Assembly (NCBI GenBank): GCA_035048815.1
Contig: JAUCBN010000034.1
Span: 9,030,737 to 9,094,736 of the forward strand
From: Abelmoschus esculentus
Lineage: Eukaryota > Streptophyta > Magnoliopsida > Malvales > Malvaceae
Direction of reading: 5' to 3'
Length of the DNA stretch: 64,000 nucleotides
Each line of letters opens with the position of its first letter. The first letter of the stretch is position 1. Both the position numbers and the translations under genes were made by a program. Below, piece by piece: positions 1 to 12,467 of the stretch. The notes below the pieces were generated by a model, which was given only the letters and a program-made list of their open reading frames with translations, did no database searches and was not told the DNA's origin.

Positions 1-911
1 AGTTTAGAACCATAACCAAGCTAAGCCGTATCGCCAATGTCATCCTAATCACCTCCCACGTATTGCTTTCACCTGCAAAGAAAAGGAAGAACACAGCAAG
101 GTTATCAGAAATATGATAACCTATTCAAATTTGATCAAAGAAATAATATAAGAAAAAGAAAGACAATTCTTATCATTTTTTTTTGTAAAAAAAACCTGTG
201 ATATAAATCCATGAACTCAAATCTTGTGAGAGAAAATTTTTTGAAAAAAAAAAGGAAAAAAAAAGTTGAAATTTTGAAAAAAACATCAAATATAAGAAAA
301 GGAAAAATCAAATAAATCATGAGTGAAAAAAATTAAAGTTAAAAAATATAGTTTATTTCCTTTTTCATAGATCTACTCGAGCACAATCTTTCTTTAAAAA
401 ATCTGACCTTGGATTCACATTCCCCACATCGAAACACATCGAACAATACCAACCTTTTCGATATTCAACCACCACTGACGACGATGATCGTCGTTGGCGA
501 GAGACGGTCCATCACGGATGATGACCAGACCGAAAGAGAGATGAGAGAGAAATTCAAAGAGTATAAAAAAATTCTAGATAGAATGACAAATGATTTTTTG
601 GATAAAAATGGGCATATAAGTGACATACAAAATGACGTTGTTTTGGGGTTGCTCTTCCATCCTCAAAACAATATCGTTTTATACTGGTCGACCCACGGAC
701 AAGCCCAACCCAACCCTGGATTCCTGTATTTTTTAGTGAAATGGGAAAATCACAAACACAACCACCCAACTTCCAAATCCTTTTAATTTTGTCCGTTAAT
801 TTCGGTTTCATTGCATTTTGGTCCATTTTTTGTTAATTATGTTCTTTAATTTCTATTTTATTTCATTTTGACCACCTTTCTTACATTATTACTATTATTG
901 ATATTATTATA
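1..911. other. AT-rich flank, no supported gene
   Basis: The stretch before the copia element is AT-rich with long A and T runs. A 125-codon open frame at 409-786 (+) has no family motif that I recognise. Its second half is low-complexity intergenic-type sequence, and an overlapping frame on the other strand is also open, so I do not call it a gene. Confidence 0.5.
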
Positions 912-916
912 CTATT

Positions 917-1140
917 TCTTATGAATATCTTATTTATGGTGAATATCCATATATTAAATAATATTTTATCATTAGAGTTTAAATCTCATTGGAATTAGAA
1001 CTTCCATCTTATTTCTATAAATATAGACTTTTGGAGAAAGCATTGTATACCCTACTTTGAGAATATAATACAAGTCTCTCTCTTTTTTCTCTCATATTTG
1101 TTCATCTATTTTGTTCTTATTCTTTACTTTATTCACAACA
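917..1140 (+). repeat. 5' LTR of copia element
   Basis: It pairs with 3110-3346 along its whole length, sharing 'TTATGAAT', the TATA-like 'CTATAAATATAGAC' and the ending 'TTTACTTTATTCACAACA'. The first two bases are TC where the partner has TG. The U3 region is short, as is usual for copia LTRs. Confidence 0.85.
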
Positions 1141-2639
1141 CGTTATCAGCACGAGACTCTAACCAACGGAGGTATTTGTCGTTTGAATCTTAAAGGAGTT
1201 ATTGAAAAGAATTTGTTACTAGCATGAATTAAAGATAAGTTCTTCTCCCATAATTATATTCTAATTATTGATTTTTATTTCTTGATTTTTGACTTGATTT
1301 TTAAATTTTTAAAAATCTTTGGTTGTTTGGTGTTTGTCTAGAGATAAAGTCAATCAATTACCGTGGTTCTTGTCGATAATTTCTGAAAAATATTTTAACA
1401 AGATATTGGTAACTAAATCTACCACATATTCAAATTAGTAGAAAGTTCTATATGTTTTACTTATTTAATTTGAGATTTTTTTGTCTTTAGCTATGACCAA
1501 TATTTTTTTTTATTTTGATGATGAGAGTTTTCTATTTTTAATTATATTTTTAAGTATCAAATGATATTGGAACAAATATTGAAACTATAATTAATTAATA
1601 TATTTTCTGTTATGTTGGTTTAATCTGAGTATATTGGTTGTACATCCCGTTCTGTGAGGCTACTGGTTTCAAAGGAGATTCTTTTTAAAGGACATTGTAG
1701 AATGGTTTAAAAAAGTCATATATGAGGATTAAATTTTTATTCATTGTATGAATAATGCTTATTCCATGCAATTATTGGATTTATATCATTCCTTGAAGTG
1801 AATGCAAGCATGAGGTTTATTCAATGCGATTATTTGATTTATGTCATTCCCTAAAGTGAATACAAGCATGAGGTTTATTCCATGTGATTATTGATTTATT
1901 TCATCCCTTGAAGTGAATGCAAACATGATAATTCATTATATGGTTAGTGAATAAAAACTCAATTATGTGCCAGAGTATCGTTGATGAGGATATGTTAGAA
2001 AAACATACTCTTTCCACACATTAATGTTGTCCTGTAAACACAATATCATGAAAAGGTTGTAAATACCTATTAGTCTCCATTTCATTCCCTGATGTGAATG
2101 TTATATTTTATAGCGGAAAGAATAAATGTCACATTAGTAATTGTGGTCATGATTTAAATCATAAAATAAGCATGATAAGATGATTATTTTGAGAATGTTT
2201 ATATCCACAAGAAGTGGAATTATAAAGATGACAAGAATGATAGAGATCATATCAAAATCTTTATGTTATCAATTGCGATGATATAAATCATTGGTCTCGT
2301 ACTTATCAAACGCCAAAATATTATGAACTTTATTCATAATCATGAATGATAAATGTTTAAAGAGACTTTACATGCATAACGCATATTCATTGATCACTCT
2401 TACGGTTGCTATGTCTCTTAATGTAAACGATCCATTCCACCCTCGAGAAAAGGGTAATGATATTCTTGGTCTAAAAACACAATATATACATTATTTGATC
2501 TAGAAGTATCGTATCTTAGCTGGTCTAGAAATATTATTTAAGTGCTACAAGATCATTACCTTTAAATAATTGTTATGCATGAGACAAAGCCGAAATATAT
2601 GTTTGGCTAAACATATCCTGAAGATATGTGAATTGCTTT

Positions 2640-2900
2640 CACAAGATAAGGTACAAGCTATCTTGTGTAGAGATAATACAAAATTTATATCTCAATGTGG
2701 ATATATCGAATGTGATAAAACGAAGCATATTTTTATTTAATGTTTCGTCCCTTGATCTTCAGAAGAATAGTATTCGATGAATTATTTTAATCAATAATTT
2801 GAAAGATTTATCCATTAGTGCATACTCTATTAAAACATTTGAAGATTATATTCAAAATTGAATTATGAAGATTCAAAGATCTAATGTGATATTTTCACGA
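2640..2900 (+). pseudogene. Decayed copia RNase H / pol C-terminus
   Basis: Translated in shifting frames, this stretch resembles the end of copia polyproteins. A piece reading CGYIECDKTKHI matches the position of the RNase H 'GxIxGDRTKHI' segment of plant copia pol, followed by a 'DLQKN'-like segment at about 2755-2775. Stops and frameshifts break every frame. The downstream DNA (2890-3100), with its repeated 'CTTTTTTTCCTTAACCGAG' and 'TCCCACTGG' words, is the familiar copia 3' untranslated tail. No active-site residues survive that I can place with confidence. Confidence 0.6.
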
Positions 2901-3102
2901 GGGGGAGTAAATACGCGTTGCACTTTTTTTTCCTTAACCGAGATTTTGTCCCACTGGATTTTCTTGGTAAGGATTTTAATGAGACAACATGTTATGCGTA
3001 TCAAAGATGTGTGTACTCTTTTTCCTTCACTAAGAATTTTTTCCCACATGGTTTTTTATCTTAGTAAGGTTTTAACGAGACACGTTATCTTTATGGATAT
3101 CT

Positions 3103-3109
3103 AAGGAGG
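3103..3109 (+). other. Polypurine tract of copia element
   Basis: AAGGAGG ends one base before the TG of the 3' LTR, the position where plus-strand DNA synthesis is primed. Confidence 0.65.
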
Positions 3110-3346
3110 TGTTATGAATCTTATTTATGGTGGATATTCATATATTAAATAATATTTTTATTATATTTTATCATTAGAGTTTAAATCCAATTGGAATTAG
3201 GACTTCCATCTTACTTCTATAAATATAGACTTTTAGAAAAAAAAAACATTGTATACCCTACTTTGAGAATATAATACAAGTCTCTCTCTTTTGTCTCTCA
3301 TCTTTTTTCATCTATTTTGTTCTTATTCTTTACTTTATTCATAACA
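3110..3346 (+). repeat. 3' LTR of copia element
   Basis: It begins TGTTATGAAT and ends CATAACA, followed by target duplication CTATT. It carries an extra A-run (about 3238-3247) and a few extra bases relative to the 5' LTR, so the copies have diverged since insertion. Confidence 0.85.
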
Positions 3347-3428
3347 CTATTTTATTTATTGTAATTATTAATCATTATTGTTATTATGTTTTTTATTATT
3401 ACAATTATTATTTTCATTATCATTACTA

Positions 3429-3429
<1 letters not shown>

Positions 3430-3483
<54 letters not shown>
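3430..3483. repeat. (ATT)18 microsatellite
   Basis: This is an uninterrupted run of 18 ATT triplets inside a longer AT-rich degenerate ATT/TTA tract (about 3352-3600). Open frames here are only poly-Asn/Ile artefacts. Confidence 0.95.
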
Positions 3484-3879
3484 TCTGTAATTATTATTAA
3501 TAATAATATTTATCATTATCACTATTATTAATATAAATATAATTATTATATTTTTTCTATTATTATTATTTAGTGCTATTATTACCATGATTATTATCAT
3601 AATATTTTATAAAATTATTACTGATATCGTTTATTTACTGTTAAAATCCATTTTATAAATTAAATTTTTAAAATAAATTTTTAAAATAAGGGATCAGAAT
3701 TTTAAATTAAATTCAAATTTATAATTTTCGACTTTTAAGATATTTTATAATGATTAGGAATCAAATTTTGGAGTTATGGGGTATTTTCCCACTCTTAAAC
3801 CATTTTTCTGGTTTTATAGACCTAAACTCATTGTTTTAATAAAAAATAGTTTGATTAAAATAACTAATTTTTTTAGGGT

Positions 3880-3949
3880 GATTCTAAGAAAATGCCATTA
3901 AAAGAACGCTAAAAAAAGGTTAACCGGTTTACCCGGTCTTTTTTTACAT
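3880..3949 (+). repeat. Left end shared by the two hairpin-repeat arrays
   Basis: The sequence leading into the array contains AGGTTAACCGGTTTACCC (about 3917-3934) and a 'GCCATTAAAAGAACGC' segment. The reverse complement of the right flank of the second array (14843-14887) aligns with it, from 'ACTATTAAAAGTAAAC' to 'GATTTACCTGATC'. This shared flank suggests a mobile-element end and not random DNA. Confidence 0.5.
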
Positions 3950-6790
3950 AATTAGTCATAAATTATGTACATAATTTCTTACAAACACTGTAAGAAAAAC
4001 GGTATATATATAAATTGTTATAAACGTAAGGATTTGTGTACATACACAATTTACTACGAGAATACATAAATTGGTACAAATATTGTAAGGATTTGTGTAT
4101 GTACACAAATCCCTACAAAGTATACATAAATGCTTACGAAAACCGTAAGGAAAAATGTATGTACACAAATCCTCACAACTTCTCACCATGAGTTAAAGGA
4201 GGTCATCTAATGGTAAGGATTTGTGTACATACACAATTGACTACGAGTATACATAATATGACACAAATATGGTAAGGATTTGTGTATGTACACAATTCCT
4301 TATAAAGTATACACAAATGCTTACAAAATCCGTAAGGAAAAAGGTATGTACACAAATCCTTATAACTTCTCACCATGAGCTAAAAGAGGTCAACCAAGGG
4401 TAAGGATTTGTGTACATACACAATTGTCTACGAGTATACATAATATGGCACAAAAATGGTAAGGATTTGTGTATGTACACAATTCCGTACAAAATATACA
4501 TAAAAACTTATGAAAACCGTAAGAAAAAAGGTATGTACAAAAATCCTTACAACTTCTCACAATGAGTTAAAGTAGGTCATCCAAGGGTAAGGATTTGTGT
4601 ACATACACAATTGGCTACTAGTATACATAATATGGCACAAAAATGGTAAGGATTTGTGTATGTACACAATTCCTTACAAAATACACACAAATACTTATGA
4701 AAACCGTAAGGAAAAAGGTATGTACACAAATCCTTGCAACTTCTCACCGTGAGTTAAAGGAGGTCATCCAAGGGTAAGGATTTGTGTACATACACAATTG
4801 GCTACGAGTATACATAATATGGCACAAAAATGGTAAGGATTTGTGTATGTACACAATTCCTTAAAAAATATACACAAAGGATTACGAAAACCGTAAGGAA
4901 AAAGGTATGTACACAAATCCTTACAACTTCTCACCATGAGCTAAAAGCGGCCATCCAAGGGTAAGGATTTGTGTACATGCACAATTAGCTACAAGTATAC
5001 ATAATATGGAACAAAAATAGTAAGGATTTATGTGTGTACACAATTTCTTACAAAGTATACACAAAGGCTTATGAAAACCGTAAGGAAAAAGGTATGTACA
5101 CAAATCCTTACAACTTCTCACCACGAACTAAAGGAGGACATCCAAAGGTAACGATTTGTTTACATACACAATTGGCTATGAGTATACATAATAAGAAATA
5201 AAAATGGTAAGGATTTGTGTATGTACACAATTCCTTACAAAGTATACACAAATGCTTACAAAATTAGTAAGGAAAAAGGTATGTACACAAATCCTTACAA
5301 CTTCTCACTATGAGCTAAAGGATGCCATTCAAGGGTAAAGATTTGTGTACATACACAATTTGCTACGAGTAAACATAATATGACACAAAAATGGTAAGGA
5401 TTTGTGTATGTACACAATTTCTTACAAAGTATACACAAATACTTACGAAAACCATAAGGAAAAATGTATATACACAAATCCTTACAACTTCTCTCCATGA
5501 GCTAAAGGAGGCCATCAAAGGGTAAGGATTTGTGTACATACACAATTGGCTACGAGTATACATAATATGGAACAAAAATGGTAAGAATTTGTGTATGTAC
5601 ACAATTCCTTAAAAAGTATACACAAAGGCTTATGAAAACCGTAAGGAAAAAGGTATGTACACAAATCCTTACAACTTCTCACCATGAACTAAAGGACGCC
5701 ATCTAAGGGTAAGGATTTGTGTACATACACAATTGGCTCGGAGTATACATAATATGACACAAAAATGGTAAGGATTTGTGTATGTACACAATTCCTTACA
5801 AAGTATACACAAATGCTTACAAAATTCGTAAAAAAAATGTATGTACACAAATCCTTACAAGTTTTCACCATGAGCTAAATGAGACCATCCAAGGGTAAGG
5901 ATTTGTGTATATACACAATTGGCTACGAGTATACATAATATGGCACAAAAATGATAAGAATTTATGTATGTACACAATTCCTTACAAAGTATACACAAAT
6001 ACTTACGAAAACCGTAAGGGAAAATGTTTGAACATAAATCCTTACAACTTCTCACCATGAGCTAAAGGAGGTCATCCGAGGGTAAGAATTTGTGTACATA
6101 CACAATTGGCTACGACTATACTTAATATGGCACAAAATGGAAAGGATTTGTGTATGTACGCAATTCCTTACAAAGTATACACAAAGGCTTACGAAAACCG
6201 TAAGGAAAAAGGTAAGTACACAAATCCTTACAACTTCTCACCATGAGTTAAAGGAGGCCACCCAAGTGTAAGGATTTGTGTACATACATAATTTAATACG
6301 AGAATACATAATATGATACAATTATGGTAAGTATTTGTGTATGTACACAAATCCCTACAACGTATACACAAATGCTTACGAAAACCGTAAGGAAAAAGAT
6401 AAGTACACAAATGCTTACAACTTCTCACCATGAGCTAAAAGATGTCATCCAAGTGTAAGGATTTGTGTTCATACACAATTTACTACGAGGATACATAAAT
6501 TGGTACAAATATTGTAAAAATTTGTGTATGTACATAAATTATTACAAAGTATACGCAATCTCTTACAGAAGTTGTAAGAAAAAAGGTATGTACCAAATTT
6601 TTTACACCAACTAACAAATACCAAAATGGCTCAACTTAGTATAAAGATTTGTGTACATACATATTTTTCTATAAGATAACATAATATGCTACTAGAAATG
6701 TAAGGATTTGTGTAAGGACATAAATTTTTACAAAGTATACACAATCTCTTACAAACGTTGTAATAAAAACGGTGTTTCTTACAGTCATTT
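3950..6790 (+). repeat. Tandem array of ~187-bp hairpin-rich units (array 1)
   Basis: About 15 head-to-tail units with a period close to 187 bp; for example, 'AAGGATTTGTGTACATACAC' starts near 4028, 4215, 4402, 4589 and 4776. Each unit holds several copies of GTAAGGATTTGTGTA facing TACACAAATCCTTAC, which are exact reverse complements, so single strands would fold into 15-bp hairpins. The unit ends with a 'TTCTCACCATGAGCTAAAGG' spacer. Both end units are more diverged than the middle ones. Open frames on the minus strand with 'CTYxFPYGF' repeats are by-products of the period and not genes. Confidence 0.9.
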
Positions 6791-7867
6791 AGTAAGGGGT
6801 ATCCATATGTGTGGTCATGGTATCAAAACGAGTTAGCATTTAAAACAGGGTCATATCGAAATAACTACATAACTGTGTCGAAATGTTTTTAATTTGGAAG
6901 AAATGATATTAAAATGTGAAGGACTCTATCTCAACGGTTGTATCGATACCACGTAATTGTGAATTAAAAAATGATATTAGATCAAGTATTTGATCAAATA
7001 TTTTAATTATGATTACAATCATATTCATTGGCGTATTACGTTTATTATGATTATGAATATTATAGATATTATTTTGATCACCGTAATACTTAAGTTTGTA
7101 AATTTTTTATAGTTTTGTTTGGTCATGATATGATCATACTTTTGAACTTCAAATTTATTCAATCAATTAAATTTTGAATCCGTATAAATAATATATTAGA
7201 AGTAGAATATCGTCAATCAGAAAGTAATTTTACACAACAACCAAATTACAAATTCATAAATAAGTAATTTTACACAATGAATAAAACCTAAAACCTAAGG
7301 CAAAGAATACAAAACCAGATCTATACAATAAAAGTATGAAAAAGCTTTCAAGGTCTAAAGGCGATAGGGGAATGAAAAGGCATGCTAAGTAAAGTTGCTC
7401 AGGTAACCGCTCAAGATTGATAAAATGGTCGAAAGTTCCATCAAACAGATAAGAATGTGTCTATGACATTTGGGGTCCCATCTTTTAAGTCACTGCAATT
7501 CAAAATAATAACAAATCAACTTAATACATGATTTCTTTTTTATGATTTAACAGTCTTGGTTTTCATTTTCTACTAGTGTGAAAAAAGAGGGATGCAGCAT
7601 GAACAATTAGAGTAACAATAAACACATGCATCTACAAGTGATTCTCTATAACAAAATTAAATTCAAGTTCATAATAAAGTACATACTATCAATTTCAGAT
7701 TCTTTAGCATCTGGCCAGCAACTTCAAAATATTGTCAGGTTCTTCTCATGGGACATGCAATCATCAACTCTATAAAGACTAAAGACTCTAGATGAACAAG
7801 ACAATTTTTAGGAAAACGACCATTATAAAATACCAAAAATAGTATCATTAAGTGTATCAAGTGCTTA
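6791..7867. other. No gene seen
   Basis: AT-rich DNA between array 1 and the ERGIC3-like pseudogene. I see no coding frame, RNA gene or terminal repeat. Part of 7330-7500 could be the 3' untranslated region or a lost last exon of the pseudogene on the minus strand, but I find no conserved motif there. Confidence 0.4.
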
Positions 7868-9828
7868 TGAAATCGACACAACAAGATCGAAGAATATTGT
7901 GCCAGAATCCTTGAAATGCTTAAAATGCTTTGTCACGAAATACTGTGTTGTAAGAATACAAGAATCTCAAAACATGATCAAATAAATATTATAAATAATA
8001 TGATTCTCATTCTCAATGTACCAACTTTCAAGCAGTACCTGATTCGAGTCAACAATGTGGCCTCTGATGTCGGTGTATATTGTTGGTACTACCTGGAAAA
8101 TTAAAAAAGATATCAAATAGGGCAAGTCCATACGTTGGCTTCATAAACGTGGTAAGCCTATGATTTATTCACACCAAAATCGATTCCCCCAATCCGTCAC
8201 CATGAGAATGAAAATGAAAGCAAAGTCACATGAAAATGTTCACCTATCAATAAAAGAGCTTAAAAACAAGGAACATTCATAGATACTCTAATATATCGAC
8301 CTTGAGAAAGTAATGATACATTCCATTTGAGGTTTTATGTGCCCATTGTCCCATGAAATAGAAATATGAAGCAACCATTAAAATTTTTCAGCTCTTGCAT
8401 TTGGTGGTTTCACTTTTATTTTGAAAATAAAAAACATACCGAAAGAATAAACAAGTTTCACAAGTGTGAATGCCACGAAGAAAAAAGAAAGAACTATTAC
8501 CCATTAAGAGGATTTACCACACCAGGAAAGTATTCACCAAAAGCTAACCTATTGATCCTTTGACTTATCTAATTTAAACACCACAAATGTCAAATATCAT
8601 TATCAATTAAATTTGTAACAAAAGTAAAGCATACATAAATATATATATATTAGAACATAACAATTCCATTAAGAAATGAGCTTATATAAAAAGGTGAATC
8701 TTATATTATAACTATCCTTCTGGAAAGATATTAAGTCATCGAACAAAAAGTTTGATTGATGAAAACTTTTGTCTGCTACAAAATAAAAATTTCTAGCAAC
8801 CCTATTAACTTCAAGATATTCATGAATTTTGCATCCTCCTGTTTTATCCTTTCAAAAAAGCCTTCTCTTTTGCACTTTAACTAAAAAAATGTAAAAAGCA
8901 TAAAAAACATCAAGACACAAAGTAGGATTTCTTTTCCCAGTGTAGGGAACAAGATAATTAAATTTTCCAGAAACTACTTAGGAAAAAACTTGCAAAGAAA
9001 CCTGATCATTGAAGCCCTCATTTGCCATTGTCCACCCTTTTCGCTGATATCTATCTTGAACCTCTTCACAGGAGTTACAGTCATAATCTGACTGCACCAT
9101 AGAGACGAAAAAATGAAAACCTTTCATAAGTGGTAAACTGACAATTAAATAATTACCTATGATGTTACACATAGGATAAGTATTCCAGTTAAGTTCGTAT
9201 AGCAAGTAGCAACCTTGAGATCATTATATCAAAATAATTTCAGCAGTGGCTTTGTCAACAGGCTAATAGTAAAGATCTACTAACACGTGAACGACTCTGA
9301 CATGAACAATTTTTACTCTCAACCCCTTGAAGATCATTGCAAAAATATTAACTTGAAATTTAAGCTCCAATGGTAAAAAACTGAAATACAAACTACATTT
9401 CTGCTTATTGTTGTTTGTAGTATCCACCAATTTTTTTTTTTAAGAAAGTCACTAGGTTGTTTTATTTGACATAGAATGTTCTGTTTTTTCTAATATCTTT
9501 ATTTTTAATAAAATAGCAAGCAATTTGCATATGTAGCTTAGAAAAAATTTAGAGAAATAAATCACACATTAATTACAATAACAAAGTGTCTAGGTTCTTA
9601 GAGCAATAGATAGTTGAATATTTCAGAAAAAAATTCCAGTCATTTACTAATAAACCACTTTCTTATCCTTGTTAGCACACTTGAGTGATGTTATTCAACA
9701 TGCTTCAATAACAAAATGAGATAAGAATATCTTGAAATCAAACATACCTGCTCTGCACCGAAACATGAACCACAATACATCTCATCTTTTGCAAGCCTGC
9801 CACTGTGCCTCTGCAGAGGTTTCTCAAT
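7868..9828 (-). pseudogene. ERGIC3/Erv46-like ER-Golgi cargo receptor, exon relics
   Basis: Seven exon-like blocks on the minus strand, in order, match the lumenal and C-terminal part of ERGIC3/Erv46, a COPII-vesicle cargo receptor cycling between ER and Golgi. Exon 9748-9828 encodes KPLQRHSGRL and YCGSCFGAE. 9002-9091 encodes CNSCEEV and RKGW. 8705-8874 encodes CKREGFFERIK, then LEVNRVA and KSFHQSN after a frameshift. 8501-8568 encodes INRLAFGEYFPGVVNPL. 8301-8352 encodes NGMYHYFLK. 8039-8092 encodes VVPTIYTDIRGHIVDSNQ. 7868-7942 encodes a YFVTKHFK start, then decays. Several junctions keep GT/AG, but the acceptor of 8301-8352 reads AT at 8354-8353, and the donor after 8705 reads AT. I could not find the N-terminal cytosolic tail, the first membrane segment or the last transmembrane exon. 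The frameshift, two broken splice sites and missing ends make this a pseudogene or gene fragment. Family identity is clear; loss of function is my inference. Confidence 0.8.
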
Positions 9829-11049
9829 CTAAAAAGAAAGTAAGAAAATTAGGCCAAAATAAACCAAAAGGTAGTGACAAAACAAATAAAAAGAAACATG
9901 ATGAAGAATATTTAATTAAGTGGTGAAAACAACCATCAAATGCCAATATATGTCAGGGATTTAAGGTAAAAAGAGATAGCGACATCTTATAATCAGAGAG
10001 CATTGCAATTAAATATCTGTAACATGGCCCTTGATGCAAAAATTTATACATGACAAGTTGTATGACCAGTTAGAAATTGAGTTCTCAAGTAAGGTTAACA
10101 ACCCAAAAGCTGCTACCGTTCCTAATTCTTTAACAAAAAGCCAGAAAACCTTGTCTTTCTTGCATGTTTACTTTCACTTTTTCCTCAAGTTTTTTACCAG
10201 AGGAACTTTTAAGAAAAACAAAAATTTTTAGCACCATCTGTTTAACAAGTAAGGAACTTTTTCCTCAAAAAGCAGAAAAAGAAAAGAAGCATCTGTTAAA
10301 ACTTTGACAAGCTCATCCTCGGCTTCTCTCACATAAGCTTTCATCTTAGCGAGTTTAGTTGTAACATAACATAACAATAAAATATCAAAATTCAAGATCT
10401 AAATTCTATTTCTTTTAAAAAAACTCGCCATTTTCACTCCATGTATAGTATATATTAGAGAAGAAAACTCAAAAATTGAAAGAATCTCGGTTACTGACCA
10501 TGATTTTGGGTAGTATCCAACGCCAAGACCTTTATGAAATTAAGAGAAGCAAACGATCGCAGATGGATTTCAGGAGCTTCATTTTCGTCTTCGGATGTTG
10601 CTCTGTTTCATTCTCCTTTAGGGCTTTTTTAACCTAATCAACCGATTAACCTTTATATTTTTTTTATCTAACGGTTTATATTAATTCAACTTCATCTAAA
10701 GGTCTAAAATTTTAAGTCGTTTTTTAGCCGTCAATTTAATTGTCGACTTTTAGATTTACCCATTTTTTATAGTGTTCCAATTGCACCAAAAATAAAAACA
10801 AATAAAATATTGGTGGCGATTCTCCCTCGATATTATAACGGTATCAGACATGTTCTCATCAACATTAGTGGTAGTTTCTATAGAAGTTGATAGTGTGGAA
10901 AGTGATTCTCCCTCAATACATGCCTTTCATTTAGCCAGTCAAAATCAAGTAGCATGTTTATTCTATCATGCAATCAAGAAGCTTATCCATTTGATTAGCA
11001 TTTTATTCAAAATCATTTTCATTTATTCAAGTTATTATATGCACTAATA
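9829..11049. other. Possible intron/5' flank of the pseudogene, no clear exon
   Basis: AT-rich. The minus strand at about 10500-10630 has a leader-like stretch ending 'AATCATG' directly before 'GTCAGT', which could be an old first exon and donor, but its translation does not match the ERGIC3 N-terminus. I see no other gene. Confidence 0.3.
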
Positions 11050-12462
11050 ATGCAATAATTTAAATTTGTCCCCTATTAGACAGATTATCGATCTTTTACG
11101 AAAATTTTTATATCTTTTAATTTGTACGTCATATTTTCGCTTACTTTATACCATTGGAAAGATGAAGAGATTATCTATTTGACAATAACAAGCTTACATT
11201 TTATTACTAAACCATTTAATACAGTTTTTTATCTAAAGGCAACCTTATTTGCATTTTCGGACTGCTTAGACACCTTTAAATGATTCATTTCTAGATTTTT
11301 CTATGTAACTCCAAATTGAGTTTCATTTTTTCTTCAAGCCTTATAGATACATAGAATATTAATCCTATCAATTTAAAGCTTAAAATTTCAACCGTACTAT
11401 TCACGGTGACAATTTAAAATGACTGCTCCAGAACAGAATTTTCTGGACAGCCCACTTCCACTCACTTTACCAACTTAATTGGTGATCATATCACCTTAGG
11501 ATGACCCTAAACTTCAATCCATATTTTTATTTAGTACTTTAATCTCACATTTGCCTAAAGACTCAACCGATTACCATTTTTTTAATTGCCAAATCAGTTC
11601 CTAATTTCAATGTGCACAAAACAGTCCCTATTCACACTTTGCTAAATCAGTTTATCTCAAACATGTTCTTATGATTTTTCCAGCATTTTAAATACCAATT
11701 TAGCATCTAATAATCAATTTCTCCATCAGCCATTACAAGCTTACATTTTACCCAAATTTACAACGCTTATAAAAATTTCTAATTTCCTAATAATCACAAT
11801 CAACATGCAAGATTTGTTCTAACTCATGGCTGCACATATAATCAACATTTTAATCATGCAAACGTACATTTTTAAGGTATGATATCAACATTACCTCCCT
11901 ACCAATGAGCATGCATCCTCATCTAAGCCCTTGAATTAAAACAACCCCAACAAGCTCTCCCTCTCTTACTCTCTATTTTCGATAATGGAGAACAAGGATA
12001 TATGAAAATTTTTCTTCTGTGAGATTTTGGCTATGGTGATAAACTAAAGGAGGAATATGAAATTCTCTCTCTCAAACACTCTATATAAAGCTCTTGGCAA
12101 AGGAGAAAAATAAAAGGGAAAAGATGACTTGTGTATTCTCTTTCCTTTCCATTAGAGTTGTCATCCAACCCCTCTCTATTTTTCCTATTTCTTTTCTCTC
12201 TTTTTTTTAATAGTTTATTATCTCTTTATAATGAACCCAGTTGGTTCATTCATGCCACGTATACATTTCACTTACTAGTTTTACAAGTTTAGCATGTAAA
12301 CCTATAACTTTGCATTTGTTTCATTTAGATCACTTTAATTTAGCCTATTACTTTCTTTTTGCTTCTAATTTAGTCTAATTTTTTAAAATTTAATTAGTAT
12401 ATGACTTAATTAATCTATGATTTAGTTGTGATTTCTTCCTAAACCGGTTTTAAGGTGCTACA
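11050..12462 (-). repeat. LTR-like block, minus orientation
   Basis: Its right end on the minus strand reads TGTAGCACCTTAAAACCGG, resembling the TGTAACACCCCGGTTTTAGG start of the LTR ending at 33315. Pyrimidine-rich leader-like DNA lies at about 11940-12200. The left boundary is not defined by a repeat or target duplication, so the start is approximate. No coding capacity. Confidence 0.35.
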
Positions 12463-12467
12463 TTGCA

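Larger units (their letters stand above)
917..3346 (+). mobile_element. Internally deleted Ty1/copia LTR retrotransposon with target duplication
   Basis: Two LTRs of about 224 and 237 bp flank 1.97 kb of internal DNA. The 5-bp direct repeat CTATT lies immediately outside both ends (912-916 and 3347-3351), a perfect target-site duplication. A purine tract AAGGAGG sits directly before the 3' LTR. The internal region begins just after the 5' LTR with a GTTATCAGCACGAG word that I associate with plant copia elements, and its 3' third carries decayed pol. Gag, integrase and most of reverse transcriptase are missing, so the element is a non-autonomous deletion derivative. The 5' LTR now starts TC instead of TG, a point change. 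Confidence 0.85.

Noticed and set aside
409..786. 125-codon open frame near the left edge
   Set aside because: No recognisable motif, an overlapping frame open on the other strand, and a low-complexity second half; not supported as a gene.
3352..3600. Asn/Ile-rich 82-codon frame
   Set aside because: It is a translation of the ATT microsatellite.
3956..6431. Minus-strand frames repeating CTYxFPYGFRKxLCILC
   Set aside because: They recur at multiples of 187 bp and are by-products of the tandem array; none is longer than one or two units and they contradict each other in frame.
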